DNA from: Thermohalobaculum sp038524325
Lineage (GTDB): Bacteria > Pseudomonadota > Alphaproteobacteria > Rhodobacterales > Rhodobacteraceae
DNA: 7,863 nucleotides
Direction of reading: 5' to 3'
Assembly (NCBI GenBank): GCA_038524325.1
Contig: JBCBIS010000190.1
Coordinates: forward strand, 1 to 7,863
Shown here: in pieces, positions 1 to 6,468 of the stretch
Numbering within the stretch: position 1 is the first letter of the stretch
How the letters are laid out: every line of letters starts with the position of its first letter
Program-made: the position numbers and the translations under genes
The notes under the pieces: model-generated
What the model saw: only the letters and a program-made list of their open reading frames with translations
Told to the model about the DNA's origin: nothing
Databases searched by the model: none

Positions 1-2
1 TT

Positions 3-542
3 TTGAAGAAACTGCCTGCGGATCAGGTCAAACTGCAGAAATTCCTCGATCTGGTGAAAACCAGGGCGCGGAACTCGGATGGGTCCAACGAGGAAGGCCT
101 CACCGATCACGAGATCAAAGAGGCCGAGGCCGTGCAAAAGCGGGTCGATACCGTGGTTGCCGCCCGAAAGATCCTTGCGAAGATGGGGGTCGGCCCGCGC
201 AATCTCAGCGTTGGTCCTCTCAGCCAGAAAAACTCGGCCGAGGTCGAATTCCTCAGTGCCCCAAAGAACGGCACCGGTTTTGATTTCGTGACCGCAGAAC
301 CGGCCAAACTGACCACACGTGAATTCTTGATGGGCGAAGACTCCAGCACTGGCAGAGATGGTGGGCGTGCGCAGCGCTCCAACGCGGCGCAAAAGAAAAA
401 GGTGCACCAAGAATTGCTGGCCAAGCAAAAGAAGGTGGATCCGGCCCCTGCAGAGCCCAACCAAGCCCCCGCACAGGATCTGCGGGGCTTCAATTCACAG
501 ATCGACGCGGCGAACGAGGCCCTGGATGCGTTGGATGAGTAA
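3..542 (+). CDS. Hypothetical charged protein, 5' end outside the window
   Basis: This frame is open from the window edge to a TAA at 540-542. The first possible start is a TTG at base 3, with no room to see a ribosome binding site, so the gene probably begins upstream and is 5'-partial. The visible part, about 179 residues, is hydrophilic with no signal peptide or membrane segment. Residues around 32-63 are rich in Glu, Lys, Ala and Val and look like a long helix. A second Lys/Gln/Ala-rich stretch near 127-145 is followed by a Pro/Ala linker (about 146-158) and an acidic C-terminus ending in LDALDE. I recognise no family. The composition would suit a structural, scaffold or phage-type protein, but that is only an impression. 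The next gene lies on the opposite strand, so no operon partner is visible. Confidence 0.55.
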   Translation: MKKLPADQVKLQKFLDLVKTRARNSDGSNEEGLTDHEIKEAEAVQKRVDTVVAARKILAKMGVGPRNLSVGPLSQKNSAEVEFLSAPKNGTGFDFVTAEPAKLTTREFLMGEDSSTGRDGGRAQRSNAAQKKKVHQELLAKQKKVDPAPAEPNQAPAQDLRGFNSQIDAANEALDALDE

Positions 543-584
543 ACTGCCACGGCCCAACAGCACCGGTCGGAGAGGGTGCCATGC

Positions 585-610
585 GCGCGGGGCGGGGTTG
601 CGCCCCACGC
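585..610 (+). other. GC-rich stem-loop downstream of the first gene
   Basis: GGGGCG (589-594) pairs perfectly with CGCCCC (601-606) around a six-base loop. After one mismatch, three more pairs (585-587 with 608-610) extend the stem. It lies 43 bases after the stop of the first gene and could help end its transcript. No T-run follows, so it is not a textbook intrinsic terminator. Confidence 0.3.
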
Positions 611-768
611 ACTGCGGCACGGGTCACCGCTGCCCGGTTTCGGGTCAGTGGAGACGCCTCCACGTCAGACGGTAACCCTGGCCTGTGCTGCGATCACCGC
701 ATCACCTCGAAAGTGGACGTTTGCCGCAGGCGGGCGTCCCGCAACACGGCAACAGGAAGGAGCGCGCC

Positions 769-981
769 TCAGTCCTCTTTGTTGGGGAAGATGAGCGTGT
801 CGTTCCCCTTGCGACCCTGGGCCGTGCCGGTGTCTTGCACGGTCTGTGTCGAGGCAACCTGATACTCGGGCTTGACCGAGGTCTCCTTGACGCTGCCACC
901 AATCCAAACGCTGTAGCCACCCTTGGCGTCGTCCAGATCCTTCTCGTCAATGTGGTCTGGGGAGTTCTTTTCGTCGGACAT
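769..981 (-). CDS. Small double-glycine leader peptide, putative exported peptide
   Basis: This is a 70-residue protein on the minus strand. Its ATG (979-981) is preceded by a good ribosome binding site, GAGGTG, 5 to 6 bases upstream. Residues 1-22 are acidic and end in KDLDDAKGG. This resembles double-glycine leaders, which are cleaved after GG by C39-peptidase ABC exporters or serve as RiPP leaders. The predicted mature part begins YSVWIGG and is about 48 residues with no cysteine. Residues 56-64 read GRKGNDTLI, close to the RTX calcium-binding nonapeptide GGxGxDxUx, with Arg in place of the second Gly. No exporter, peptidase or modification enzyme is visible in the window. I do not recognise a named family. 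It could be a bacteriocin-like or signalling peptide, or a small type I secretion cargo. That it is a gene is supported by the ribosome site and orderly codon use; the function is inference. Confidence 0.68.
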   Translation of the reverse strand: MSDEKNSPDHIDEKDLDDAKGGYSVWIGGSVKETSVKPEYQVASTQTVQDTGTAQGRKGNDTLIFPNKED

Positions 982-1194
982 ACTGTCACCTCACGTCAAA
1001 AACCAATCGTCACGCTGCCAACCAGCGCTCCCGACAAGGATATCACGGTTCAGCATGGGCAGAAACGGGGCGCTCTCGTTTTGAAGCTCTGATGATCGGC
1101 GTGGCAGTGAACCCAATCTCCCCCAAGCTGCGGGAGCGTTCCGGGGGTGCGTCGTTCGGGTTTCAGCCGGCGGTCTTCCCGCTCTGGTCGATTT

Positions 1195-1376
1195 CCTCGC
1201 ATGGCCATGCTGCCGATGGTCATCCCCGGGTCGTCGGTGCCTCCTCGATGCTGGTGCTGTTCCTATGCGTCGCGCCGAAGCCCTCGCTGCTGACGTTAAC
1301 GCTCGGCCATCCTGTCCTGGCGCTGCCCTTCGCGGTGTCGGTACAGAAATTGCCCTTCAACGCTTTCGATGCGTCA
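1195..1376 (+). pseudogene. Remnant of an ABC transporter inner-membrane permease (PotC-like)
   Basis: Two frames together spell the middle of a polyamine-type ABC permease. Frame 1 gives MAMLPMVIPG (from 1201), the usual start of a membrane segment in PotC-like permeases. From about 1230 the reading passes to frame 3, giving VVGASSMLVLFL, then SLLTLTLGHPVLALPFAVSV and NAFDAS (to 1376). The LPMVIPG and TLGHxVLALPFA blocks are characteristic of the family by recognition. The shift lies in the GGG at 1228-1230 and fits loss of one base. The family normally continues for some 80 residues after the FDxS block, but here the sequence passes straight into the N-terminus of an ATPase, implying an internal deletion. 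The N-terminal half is not detectable upstream. An open frame at 1092-1604 crosses this region but is a chance mixture, not a protein. Confidence 0.75.
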
Positions 1377-1819
1377 ACTCCAGGGCCTGGAGACACGCTT
1401 CAGCACCTTCACCGCGGCCCTGAGCGCAGCCTGGATCTGTGGGAAGGCGCGTTCTTTTCGCGTCTCGGGCACTCGGGCTGTGGCAAGACCACGGTGCCGC
1501 GCATGACTGCCGGGCTTCAGCAACCCTTCAATGGCGGGGTCCTGTTCGATGGTTGGGACATGCAGGGCTTGCCCACGAACAACAGCCCGCCTCATCCTCG
1601 TTAGACGCACCTTAGAGACGTCTACACCATGGCCTCGGCCTGCCCCGCCGCGGGGTGCCGAGATCGGTCAGCGGATCGCCGAAACCCGGCGATGATTGGA
1701 TTGGACGGCCTGCGGATTTCTCGGGCCGCCGGCGCCAGCGGGTCGCACTGGCGCGTGCGCTGACCATGCGGCTCGAAATGCGGTTGCTGGACAAACGACC
1801 GCTCCGCATCCGCCGCTGA
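1375..1819 (+). pseudogene. Remnant of an ABC transporter ATP-binding protein (PotA-like)
   Basis: Pieces of one ATPase appear in order but in changing frames. Frame 1 has LQGLETRFSTFTAAL (from about 1378), an ABC N-terminus. Frame 3 has SLDLWEGAFFSRLG, then an intact Walker A, GHSGCGKTT (1467-1493), and VLFDGWDMQGLP. Frame 2 has GLPRRGVPR (from 1637), frame 1 AEIGQRIAET (from 1657), and frame 3 MIGLDGLR (from 1692). Frame 2 then gives RPADFSGRRRQRVALARAL, the decayed signature region, and LLDKRPL, where the Walker B catalytic Glu has become Lys. A stop at 1817-1819 cuts it off. The Q-loop region, about 1590-1636, is unreadable or shortened. At least five frame changes and the Walker B loss mean no active ATPase can be made. 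The spacing resembles PotA/CysA-type transporters for polyamines or similar solutes. Traces may extend to about 1860. Confidence 0.85.
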
Positions 1820-1860
1820 AGGCCGCACAACTATCGGCACGGCCCCAGCGTCTGGGAAGC

Positions 1861-2049
1861 TTACGGTCGTGCGCCGCGCCGTCTCGGTGCAGGTGCGGCC
1901 TCGCCCGACTTGGCTGCGTCATCTTCAGACACGGCGGACCGTTTCTCTTTCGCGGAGATCTGCGATTTCTCTTCATCCAGCCACTCGAATGCAGACGAGC
2001 TGTGGAACAATCGCGTGACCTTTTCGGCGTTGGGGTTCATGAAGAACAT
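1861..2049 (-). CDS. Possible small hypothetical protein
   Basis: This minus-strand frame would give 62 residues from an ATG at 2047-2049, preceded by AGAGAGGA about six bases upstream. An earlier ATG at 2080-2082 lacks such a site, and another ATG lies three codons downstream. The N-terminus (MFFMNPNAEKVTRLFHSSS) is mixed. The middle (EWLDEEKSQISAKEKR) is highly charged and probably helical, and the tail is Ala/Pro/Arg-rich and looks disordered. There is no signal peptide or recognisable domain. It is divergent from the transporter genes and ends about 40 bases from the decayed ABC ATPase. Codon use is acceptable but the frame is short, so it may be a chance ORF. I do not recognise it. Confidence 0.45.
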   Translation of the reverse strand: MFFMNPNAEKVTRLFHSSSAFEWLDEEKSQISAKEKRSAVSEDDAAKSGEAAPAPRRRGARP

Positions 2050-2128
2050 CAGTGGTCCTCTCTCGCTTGATGCGGAACACATGATGGCCTAGCCATCTTT
2101 GATCAACGCGCACAGGCATGCAGTTTCA

Positions 2129-2143
2129 ATAGGAAAAACCTAT
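2129..2143. promoter_or_regulatory. Perfect OxyR-type dyad, probable LysR operator
   Basis: ATAGGAAAAACCTAT has perfect five-base arms (ATAGG/CCTAT) and fits the OxyR-type pattern ATAG-N7-CTAT, a form of the LysR-family T-N11-A box. It lies 126 bases before the TAXI gene, near -90 from the predicted transcription start. A 13/15 match occurs upstream of the linked LysR-type gene (6469-6483), which supports it as that regulator's recognition site. Confidence 0.65.
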
Positions 2144-2180
2144 CAGCCCTGCCTCCGCTCAATTGGGCCGCCAGTGCTCG

Positions 2181-2220
2181 ATAGGAAAATCAACTCCCTA
2201 AACCCAAAGAAAACTATAGT
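2181..2220 (+). promoter_or_regulatory. TRAP operon promoter with second operator half-site
   Basis: ATAGGAAAATCAACT (2181-2195) repeats the first nine bases of the upstream dyad with a degenerate right arm. Its start is 52 bases from the dyad start, about five helical turns. A good -10 box, TATAGT (2215-2220), follows. The -35 position (about 2192-2197) has no TTGACA-like sequence, as expected for an activator-dependent promoter where the regulator sits next to the polymerase. The implied start is near 2226, leaving a leader of about 42 bases. Confidence 0.5.
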
Positions 2221-2268
2221 CCGCGGCCCCACCTGCTCGGTCACGATACCAATAGACAGGAGGACATA

Positions 2269-3261
2269 ATGACCCGCTTCCGTGATCTGTATTTCGTGAG
2301 GACCCTGGTCGCCGCCGCCGCGCTCGGCGTGACGACAAGTCTCGCAGCCGCTGAGGACCGCAGCGACTGGCCCGACAGCTTCTCGGTCGGCACGGCGAGC
2401 CAAGGCGGGACCTATTTCGTCTATGGTGCTGGCTGGGCCAATCTCGTCTCCGAAGCGCTGGGCATTCCCGGCGGAACGGAAGTGACCGGAGGGCCGGTGC
2501 AGAACGCGGCCCTGGTTCAGGCGGGCGAGTTGGATATGGCCATGGTCACGATGGGCCCGGCCTTCGACGCGATCAATGGCAAGAGCGCTCTGGCGCCCGG
2601 GCTCAAGCATGACAAGATTCGCGCCATCTTCCCGATGTACAAAACCGGCTTTCATGCCGTCACCCTGGAAAGCTCTGGCATCAAGAGCTTTGCGGACATC
2701 CCGGATGGCGCCACCGTCGGCGTGGGGCCCGCAGGCGGCACGCCCGGCACCTATTGGCCGCGGATCCTGAAGGGCATGGGCAAAGAGGTCGAGTTCCGCA
2801 ATGGCGGTGCTGCGGATCTGGCCGGGCAGCTTCAGGACGGCCTGATCGATGTCTACACCTGGGCGGGTGGCCTGCCCTATCCGGCCTTCAGCCAGCTGGA
2901 TGCGCAGACGGACGTGACATATTTCGGCTTCACGGCCGAGGAACAGGCAACGGTGGTGGAGACCCAGCCGGTGGCGACCTTCACAATCCCGGCGGGCACC
3001 TATCCGTCCCTGGCGGAAGATCAGCTGAGCGTGTCGATGTGGAATTTCGCCATTGCCCATGCCGATCTGCCCGAGAGCTTTGTCTACGAGGTTGTCGACA
3101 CCGTGATGGGCAACAACCCGAAGATGCTCGAAATCCACAAAGCGGCGCTGGAGACCCTGCCTGAGAACTTCGACAAGAACACCTTCATTCCCTGGCACCC
3201 GGGTGCGGTGAAGTGGTTCCGCGAGAACGGGTTCGAGATCTCGCCTGATCTGGAAGGCTAA
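2269..3261 (+). CDS. TAXI family TRAP transporter solute-binding protein
   Basis: This is the periplasmic receptor of a TRAP transporter, capturing a solute and delivering it to the membrane partner encoded next. It has 330 residues, usual for the family. The ATG follows a strong AGGAGG five bases upstream. A signal peptide covers residues 1-28: basic start, hydrophobic core LVAAAALGVTTSL, and an AAA cleavage site before EDRS. The mature start, SVGTASQGGTYFVYGAGWANLVSEAL, is the classic TAXI opening. VTGGPVQNAALVQAGELDMAMV follows, then a conserved VGVGPAGGTPGTYWPRIL block near 152-170. TAXI proteins studied elsewhere bind dicarboxylates or glutamate-like compounds, but the ligand cannot be read from this sequence. 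It is co-oriented with the fused permease 81 bases downstream, and its promoter carries the LysR-type boxes. No damage is seen. Confidence 0.94.
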   Translation: MTRFRDLYFVRTLVAAAALGVTTSLAAAEDRSDWPDSFSVGTASQGGTYFVYGAGWANLVSEALGIPGGTEVTGGPVQNAALVQAGELDMAMVTMGPAFDAINGKSALAPGLKHDKIRAIFPMYKTGFHAVTLESSGIKSFADIPDGATVGVGPAGGTPGTYWPRILKGMGKEVEFRNGGAADLAGQLQDGLIDVYTWAGGLPYPAFSQLDAQTDVTYFGFTAEEQATVVETQPVATFTIPAGTYPSLAEDQLSVSMWNFAIAHADLPESFVYEVVDTVMGNNPKMLEIHKAALETLPENFDKNTFIPWHPGAVKWFRENGFEISPDLEG

Positions 3262-3285
3262 GGCGCAGACGCCCACTCCGAAACG

Positions 3286-3310
3286 GCACCCTGCCATCCT
3301 GGCGGGGTGC
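3286..3310 (+). other. Intercistronic hairpin between receptor and permease
   Basis: GCACCCTGCC (3286-3295) pairs with GGCGGGGTGC (3301-3310) over ten positions, one a wobble pair, with loop ATCCT, followed by TTT. It lies in the 81-base gap after the receptor stop. It may stabilise the 3' end of the receptor mRNA or partly stop transcription, giving the excess of binding protein over permease that such systems need. The T-run is short, so full termination is unlikely. Confidence 0.55.
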
Positions 3311-3342
3311 TTTGCCGTATCCTCATGCTGTCAGAGGCCAAG

Positions 3343-5463
3343 ATGACCGAGACAAACCAAAAAGACGGACCCTCGGCCGCGCCGCAGCCAAAGGACCCGG
3401 CAACGTCTTGGCTCGTCCATGCGGGCTTCCTGCTCTGCGCGGTCTACAGCGCCTGGCATCTCTACGTTCTGAACATCGCGCCGCTGGAGACCTGGACCTT
3501 CCGCATCCTGCATATCGCCGGCGCTCTGATCCTGGGCTTTGGTATGAGTGCTGCCCTGTCGGTGCGCCCGGCGCCGAAGGGATCGCCCGCGCCGCTCTCG
3601 CACTGGTTGGGAGGGGGCGCGTTGGCCCTGGGGCTCGTGGCGCTCGCCTCGCTGATCGCGGCCAGCCTGACGTTGAAGCCGGGCGAGATGGCGCCGCCCG
3701 ACTGGACCCTATCGGTCTATGGCTGGGCGCTGGCGGGCGGGACAGTGCTGGCCGTCGCCACCGGATGGGTGTTCCCAGCACGGCAGGGACAGCTGCCGCT
3801 TGCCGATCTGGCCCTGATCGTTGCAACGGTGGCGAGTTGCGGTTTCATCCTTTTCAGCCTCGACGCCCTGTCGCTGCGTCTCAGGGCAGGGACACCCTTT
3901 GCCGACCCCAACAACGGCTGGGCTGCCTTTGTGATCGTTGTCCTGATCGCCGAGCTGACCCGCCGTGTGGCCGGGTTGGCCCTGGTGGTGATCGCGCTGG
4001 TCTTCATCGCCTATGCTTTCCTGGGTCCCTGGATGCCCGGTTTCCTCGAGCATAAGGGCTATGACGCCAAGCGCTTCTTTACCTATGTCTTCACGGATAA
4101 CGGCGTGCTGGGGCCAACGACGGCGGTCTCCTCGACCTATATCATCCTGTTCATCATCTTCGCCGCCTTCCTGCAAAGCTCGAAAGTCGGCGATTACTTC
4201 GTCAATTTCGCCTTCGCCGCGGCCGGGCGTGCGCGGGGCGGGCCGGCGAAAGTCTCGGTCTTCGCCTCGGGCCTGATGGGGATGATCAACGGCACCTCGG
4301 CGGGCAATGTTGTCTCGACCGGTTCACTGACCATTCCGCTGATGAAGAAGGTGGGCTATCGGCCCCAATCGGCGGGGGCGATCGAGGCTGCGGCCTCGAC
4401 CGGCGGGCAGATCATGCCGCCGATCATGGGCGCCGGGGCCTTCATCATGGCCGAGATCACAGGTATCCCCTACACGGATCTCGTCATCGCAGCGCTGATC
4501 CCGGCGGTGCTCTACTTCGCGTCGATCTTCTTCATGGTGGATTTCGAGGCGAGCCGGACAGGGATGCGCGGACTGCGCTCGGACGAGCTGCCGCGTCTCG
4601 CGGATCTGGCGCGCCAGGCCTATCTGTTCCTGCCCATCGTGATCCTGATCGGGGCCTTGTTCAGCGGCTATTCCGTCATTCGGGCGGGGACCATGGCGAT
4701 CGCGGCGGCCGCAATCGTCAGCTGGTTGACCCCCTATCGCATGGGCCCGCGCGAGGTCTATGAGGCGCTGGGCAATGGCGGGCGGATGTCGATCCAGATC
4801 ATCATCGTCTGTGCCTGTGCCGGGCTGATCGTGGGCGTGATCTCGCTGACCGGCGTGGGCGCGCGCTTTTCCAGCCTGCTGTTTGATCTGGCCGAGCAGA
4901 GCAAGCTGCTCGCCCTGATCTTTGCCATGATGATCGCGGTGATCCTCGGGATGGGCATGCCGACCACGGCCGCCTATGCCGTGGCTGCCTCGGTCGTCGC
5001 ACCTGGGCTGATCGAGATCGGGATCACGCCCCTGGTCGCGCATTTCTTTGTCTTCTACTTTGCCGTTGTCTCGGCCATCACGCCGCCGGTGGCGCTGGCC
5101 GCCTATGCCGGGGCCGCCATTGCCGGGGCCGAGCCGATGAAGACCTCGGTGACCAGCTTCAAGGTCGGGCTGGCGGCGTTTATCGTCCCCTTCATGTTCT
5201 TCTACAGCCCGGGCTTGCTGATGGAGGCACCGTGGTACGAGATCCTGCGCAACCTCGTAACGGCGCTGGTCGGGGTTTATTTGCTGGCGGGGGCGGTGCA
5301 AGGCTGGTTCATGGCGCCGGCGGGACCTTTGGTGCGCGTGCTCCTGCTGGTCGGGGCGGTCAGCATGATCTCGGGCGATTGGCAGACCGATCTGCTGGGT
5401 ATCGCGATCGCCGGCTCGCTGGTGTTGTATGGCTGGCGGCAGGGGGGATTGAAGCCGTCCTGA
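3343..5463 (+). CDS. TRAP transporter fused permease (4TM-12TM, TAXI type)
   Basis: This 706-residue inner-membrane protein fuses the small (DctQ-like) and large (DctM-like) TRAP subunits, the usual arrangement with TAXI receptors. It would import the receptor's ligand using an ion gradient. The ATG at 3343 is chosen because AGAGG lies five bases upstream; a longer GTG frame from 3307 starts inside the hairpin. About 20 hydrophilic residues precede the first membrane segment (WLVHAGFLLCAVYSAW). Four or more segments form the N-terminal part. The DctM-type core then shows GMINGTSAGNVVSTGSLTIP near 312-331, STGGQIMPPIMGAGAF near 357-372, GMGMPTTAAYA near 536-546, and ITPPVALAAYAGAA near 579-592. 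These paired GTSAG / PP and GMPTT / TPP blocks are hallmarks of the ion- and substrate-binding hairpins. The C-terminus adds further hydrophobic segments. The stop lies 3 bases from the convergent regulator's stop. Confidence 0.95.
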   Translation: MTETNQKDGPSAAPQPKDPATSWLVHAGFLLCAVYSAWHLYVLNIAPLETWTFRILHIAGALILGFGMSAALSVRPAPKGSPAPLSHWLGGGALALGLVALASLIAASLTLKPGEMAPPDWTLSVYGWALAGGTVLAVATGWVFPARQGQLPLADLALIVATVASCGFILFSLDALSLRLRAGTPFADPNNGWAAFVIVVLIAELTRRVAGLALVVIALVFIAYAFLGPWMPGFLEHKGYDAKRFFTYVFTDNGVLGPTTAVSSTYIILFIIFAAFLQSSKVGDYFVNFAFAAAGRARGGPAKVSVFASGLMGMINGTSAGNVVSTGSLTIPLMKKVGYRPQSAGAIEAAASTGGQIMPPIMGAGAFIMAEITGIPYTDLVIAALIPAVLYFASIFFMVDFEASRTGMRGLRSDELPRLADLARQAYLFLPIVILIGALFSGYSVIRAGTMAIAAAAIVSWLTPYRMGPREVYEALGNGGRMSIQIIIVCACAGLIVGVISLTGVGARFSSLLFDLAEQSKLLALIFAMMIAVILGMGMPTTAAYAVAASVVAPGLIEIGITPLVAHFFVFYFAVVSAITPPVALAAYAGAAIAGAEPMKTSVTSFKVGLAAFIVPFMFFYSPGLLMEAPWYEILRNLVTALVGVYLLAGAVQGWFMAPAGPLVRVLLLVGAVSMISGDWQTDLLGIAIAGSLVLYGWRQGGLKPS

Positions 5464-5488
5464 TGCTCAGCCCTCGATGGTCAGCATC
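5462..5488. terminator. Possible shared bidirectional terminator at convergent gene ends
   Basis: GATGCT (5462-5467) and AGCATC (5483-5488) are complementary arms around the two stop codons, with a further weak CC/GG pairing inside (5471-5472 with 5479-5480). Being symmetrical, it could act on both converging transcripts. Only broken T-runs flank it and the stem is weak, so it remains a candidate. Confidence 0.3.
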
Positions 5489-6399
5489 TTGAACTCTTGC
5501 GCGACGACCTTCTTGATCGTCTCAGCAATCTGACGATAGGCGGCGGCCCGGCCTGCGCTTTTGCGCCAGACCAACCCGATCGATCGGGTGATCCGCCGGC
5601 CCTGGATGGGCCGAACGGTCACCTCGCTCTGCGCCGCGATCTCGGATTGCGCATAGAGCGCGGGCACGAAGGTGACCCCCATATCCATGCCGACCATGAT
5701 GCGCAGCGCATCGAGGCTCGTCCCCTCGTAATCGCGCAGCAGGGTGGCACCGAACTCCTCGCACAGCCCGGTGATCTGGTCGTGCAGATGGTATTTTGGC
5801 GTCAGCGAAAGCACCTGCAAACCGGCGAGCTGATCGCTTCGCACCGCCTTCTCCTGCACCAGCGGGTGTTCGGCGGGCAGGGCAAGGTAGAGCGGTTCGC
5901 GGAACAACCGCTCGGTGATGAGCTCGGCGCCAGAGACCGGCAGTTGCGCCAGGATCACGTCATACTCACCCCGCGCCAGTTCGAACTCCAGCTCGCGCGG
6001 GGCGCCCTCGCGGACATAGAGCTTCAGTTCCGGGTTCTCGCTGTGCAGGGCCGTCACCATATGCGGCAGCAGATAGGGCCCCAGGGTCGGCTTCACGCCC
6101 ATGCGAATGGTGCCGATCAGCCCGTGTTGCGCCTCCAAGGCGAAATCGGAGATGCCTTGGACCTCCTCGACCACGCGCCGCGCCCGGGTGACGATCTCGC
6201 GCCCCACCGGGGTCAGCGAGATGCCTGCGCGGTTGCGCTCGATCAGCTGAATTCCCAGAGCGCCCTCGATATTCTGGATCTGCGCGCTCAGCGATGGCTG
6301 GCTGACACCGACCCGCTCCGCCGCCCGCTGAAAATGCAGAGAGTCGGCGAGGGCGATGAGATAGCGGAACTGGCGCAGGGTGAGTTTCGAGGTCGACAT
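5467..6399 (-). CDS. LysR-type regulator, OxyR-like but lacking the peroxidatic cysteine
   Basis: This 310-residue protein has an N-terminal winged helix-turn-helix (about 5-65, with FQRAAERVGVSQPSLSAQIQ as the helix-turn-helix) and a two-lobed sensor domain. The sensor resembles OxyR: GVKPTLGPYLLPHM (101-114) matches OxyR's IPTVGPYLLPHI, and TSLDALRIMVGMDMGVTFVPAL (227-248) and SIGLVWR (273-279) also correspond. In Escherichia coli OxyR the redox pair is Cys199 in GHCLRDQ and Cys208 in GFC. Here the aligned block is KYHLHDQITGLC: the first position is His204, the second Cys213 at the same nine-residue spacing. Cys213 is the only cysteine, so disulfide switching within one subunit is impossible. 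The ATG at 6397-6399 fits the family's start better than the TTG at 6421-6423. Converging on the TRAP operon and sharing its boxes, it is probably that transporter's regulator. Confidence 0.93.
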   Translation of the reverse strand: MSTSKLTLRQFRYLIALADSLHFQRAAERVGVSQPSLSAQIQNIEGALGIQLIERNRAGISLTPVGREIVTRARRVVEEVQGISDFALEAQHGLIGTIRMGVKPTLGPYLLPHMVTALHSENPELKLYVREGAPRELEFELARGEYDVILAQLPVSGAELITERLFREPLYLALPAEHPLVQEKAVRSDQLAGLQVLSLTPKYHLHDQITGLCEEFGATLLRDYEGTSLDALRIMVGMDMGVTFVPALYAQSEIAAQSEVTVRPIQGRRITRSIGLVWRKSAGRAAAYRQIAETIKKVVAQEFKMLTIEG

Positions 6400-6468
6400 G
6401 GCAGGTCTTCGGGTGAACAGCAACCAGACCGCAGTCTAAGGAGAGCTTTGGCCAAAAGCACCCTCATC

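Noticed and set aside
685..1092. Plus-strand open frame of 135 codons
   Set aside because: It overlaps the minus-strand double-glycine peptide gene, which has a better ribosome site and composition.
1092..1604. Intact 170-codon protein
   Set aside because: The frame joins fragments of a permease and an ATPase with out-of-frame filler. The family blocks it lacks are found in the other two frames, so it is part of a pseudogene.
2143..3297. Long open frame on the minus strand (384 codons)
   Set aside because: It lies antisense to the TAXI receptor, has Arg/His/Gly-rich composition and no family features. It is a by-product of high-GC codon use.
3307..3342. Upstream GTG start for the TRAP permease
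   Set aside because: It falls inside a hairpin and lacks a ribosome site. The ATG at 3343 has AGAGG at good spacing.
4324..5301. Long open frame on the minus strand inside the permease gene (325 codons)
   Set aside because: Composition is dominated by Asp, Arg, His and Gln with no domain. It mirrors the membrane-segment codons of the permease.
6400..6423. TTG start extending the LysR-type regulator by eight residues
   Set aside because: LysR-family proteins begin close to the helix-turn-helix, which the ATG at 6397-6399 satisfies.
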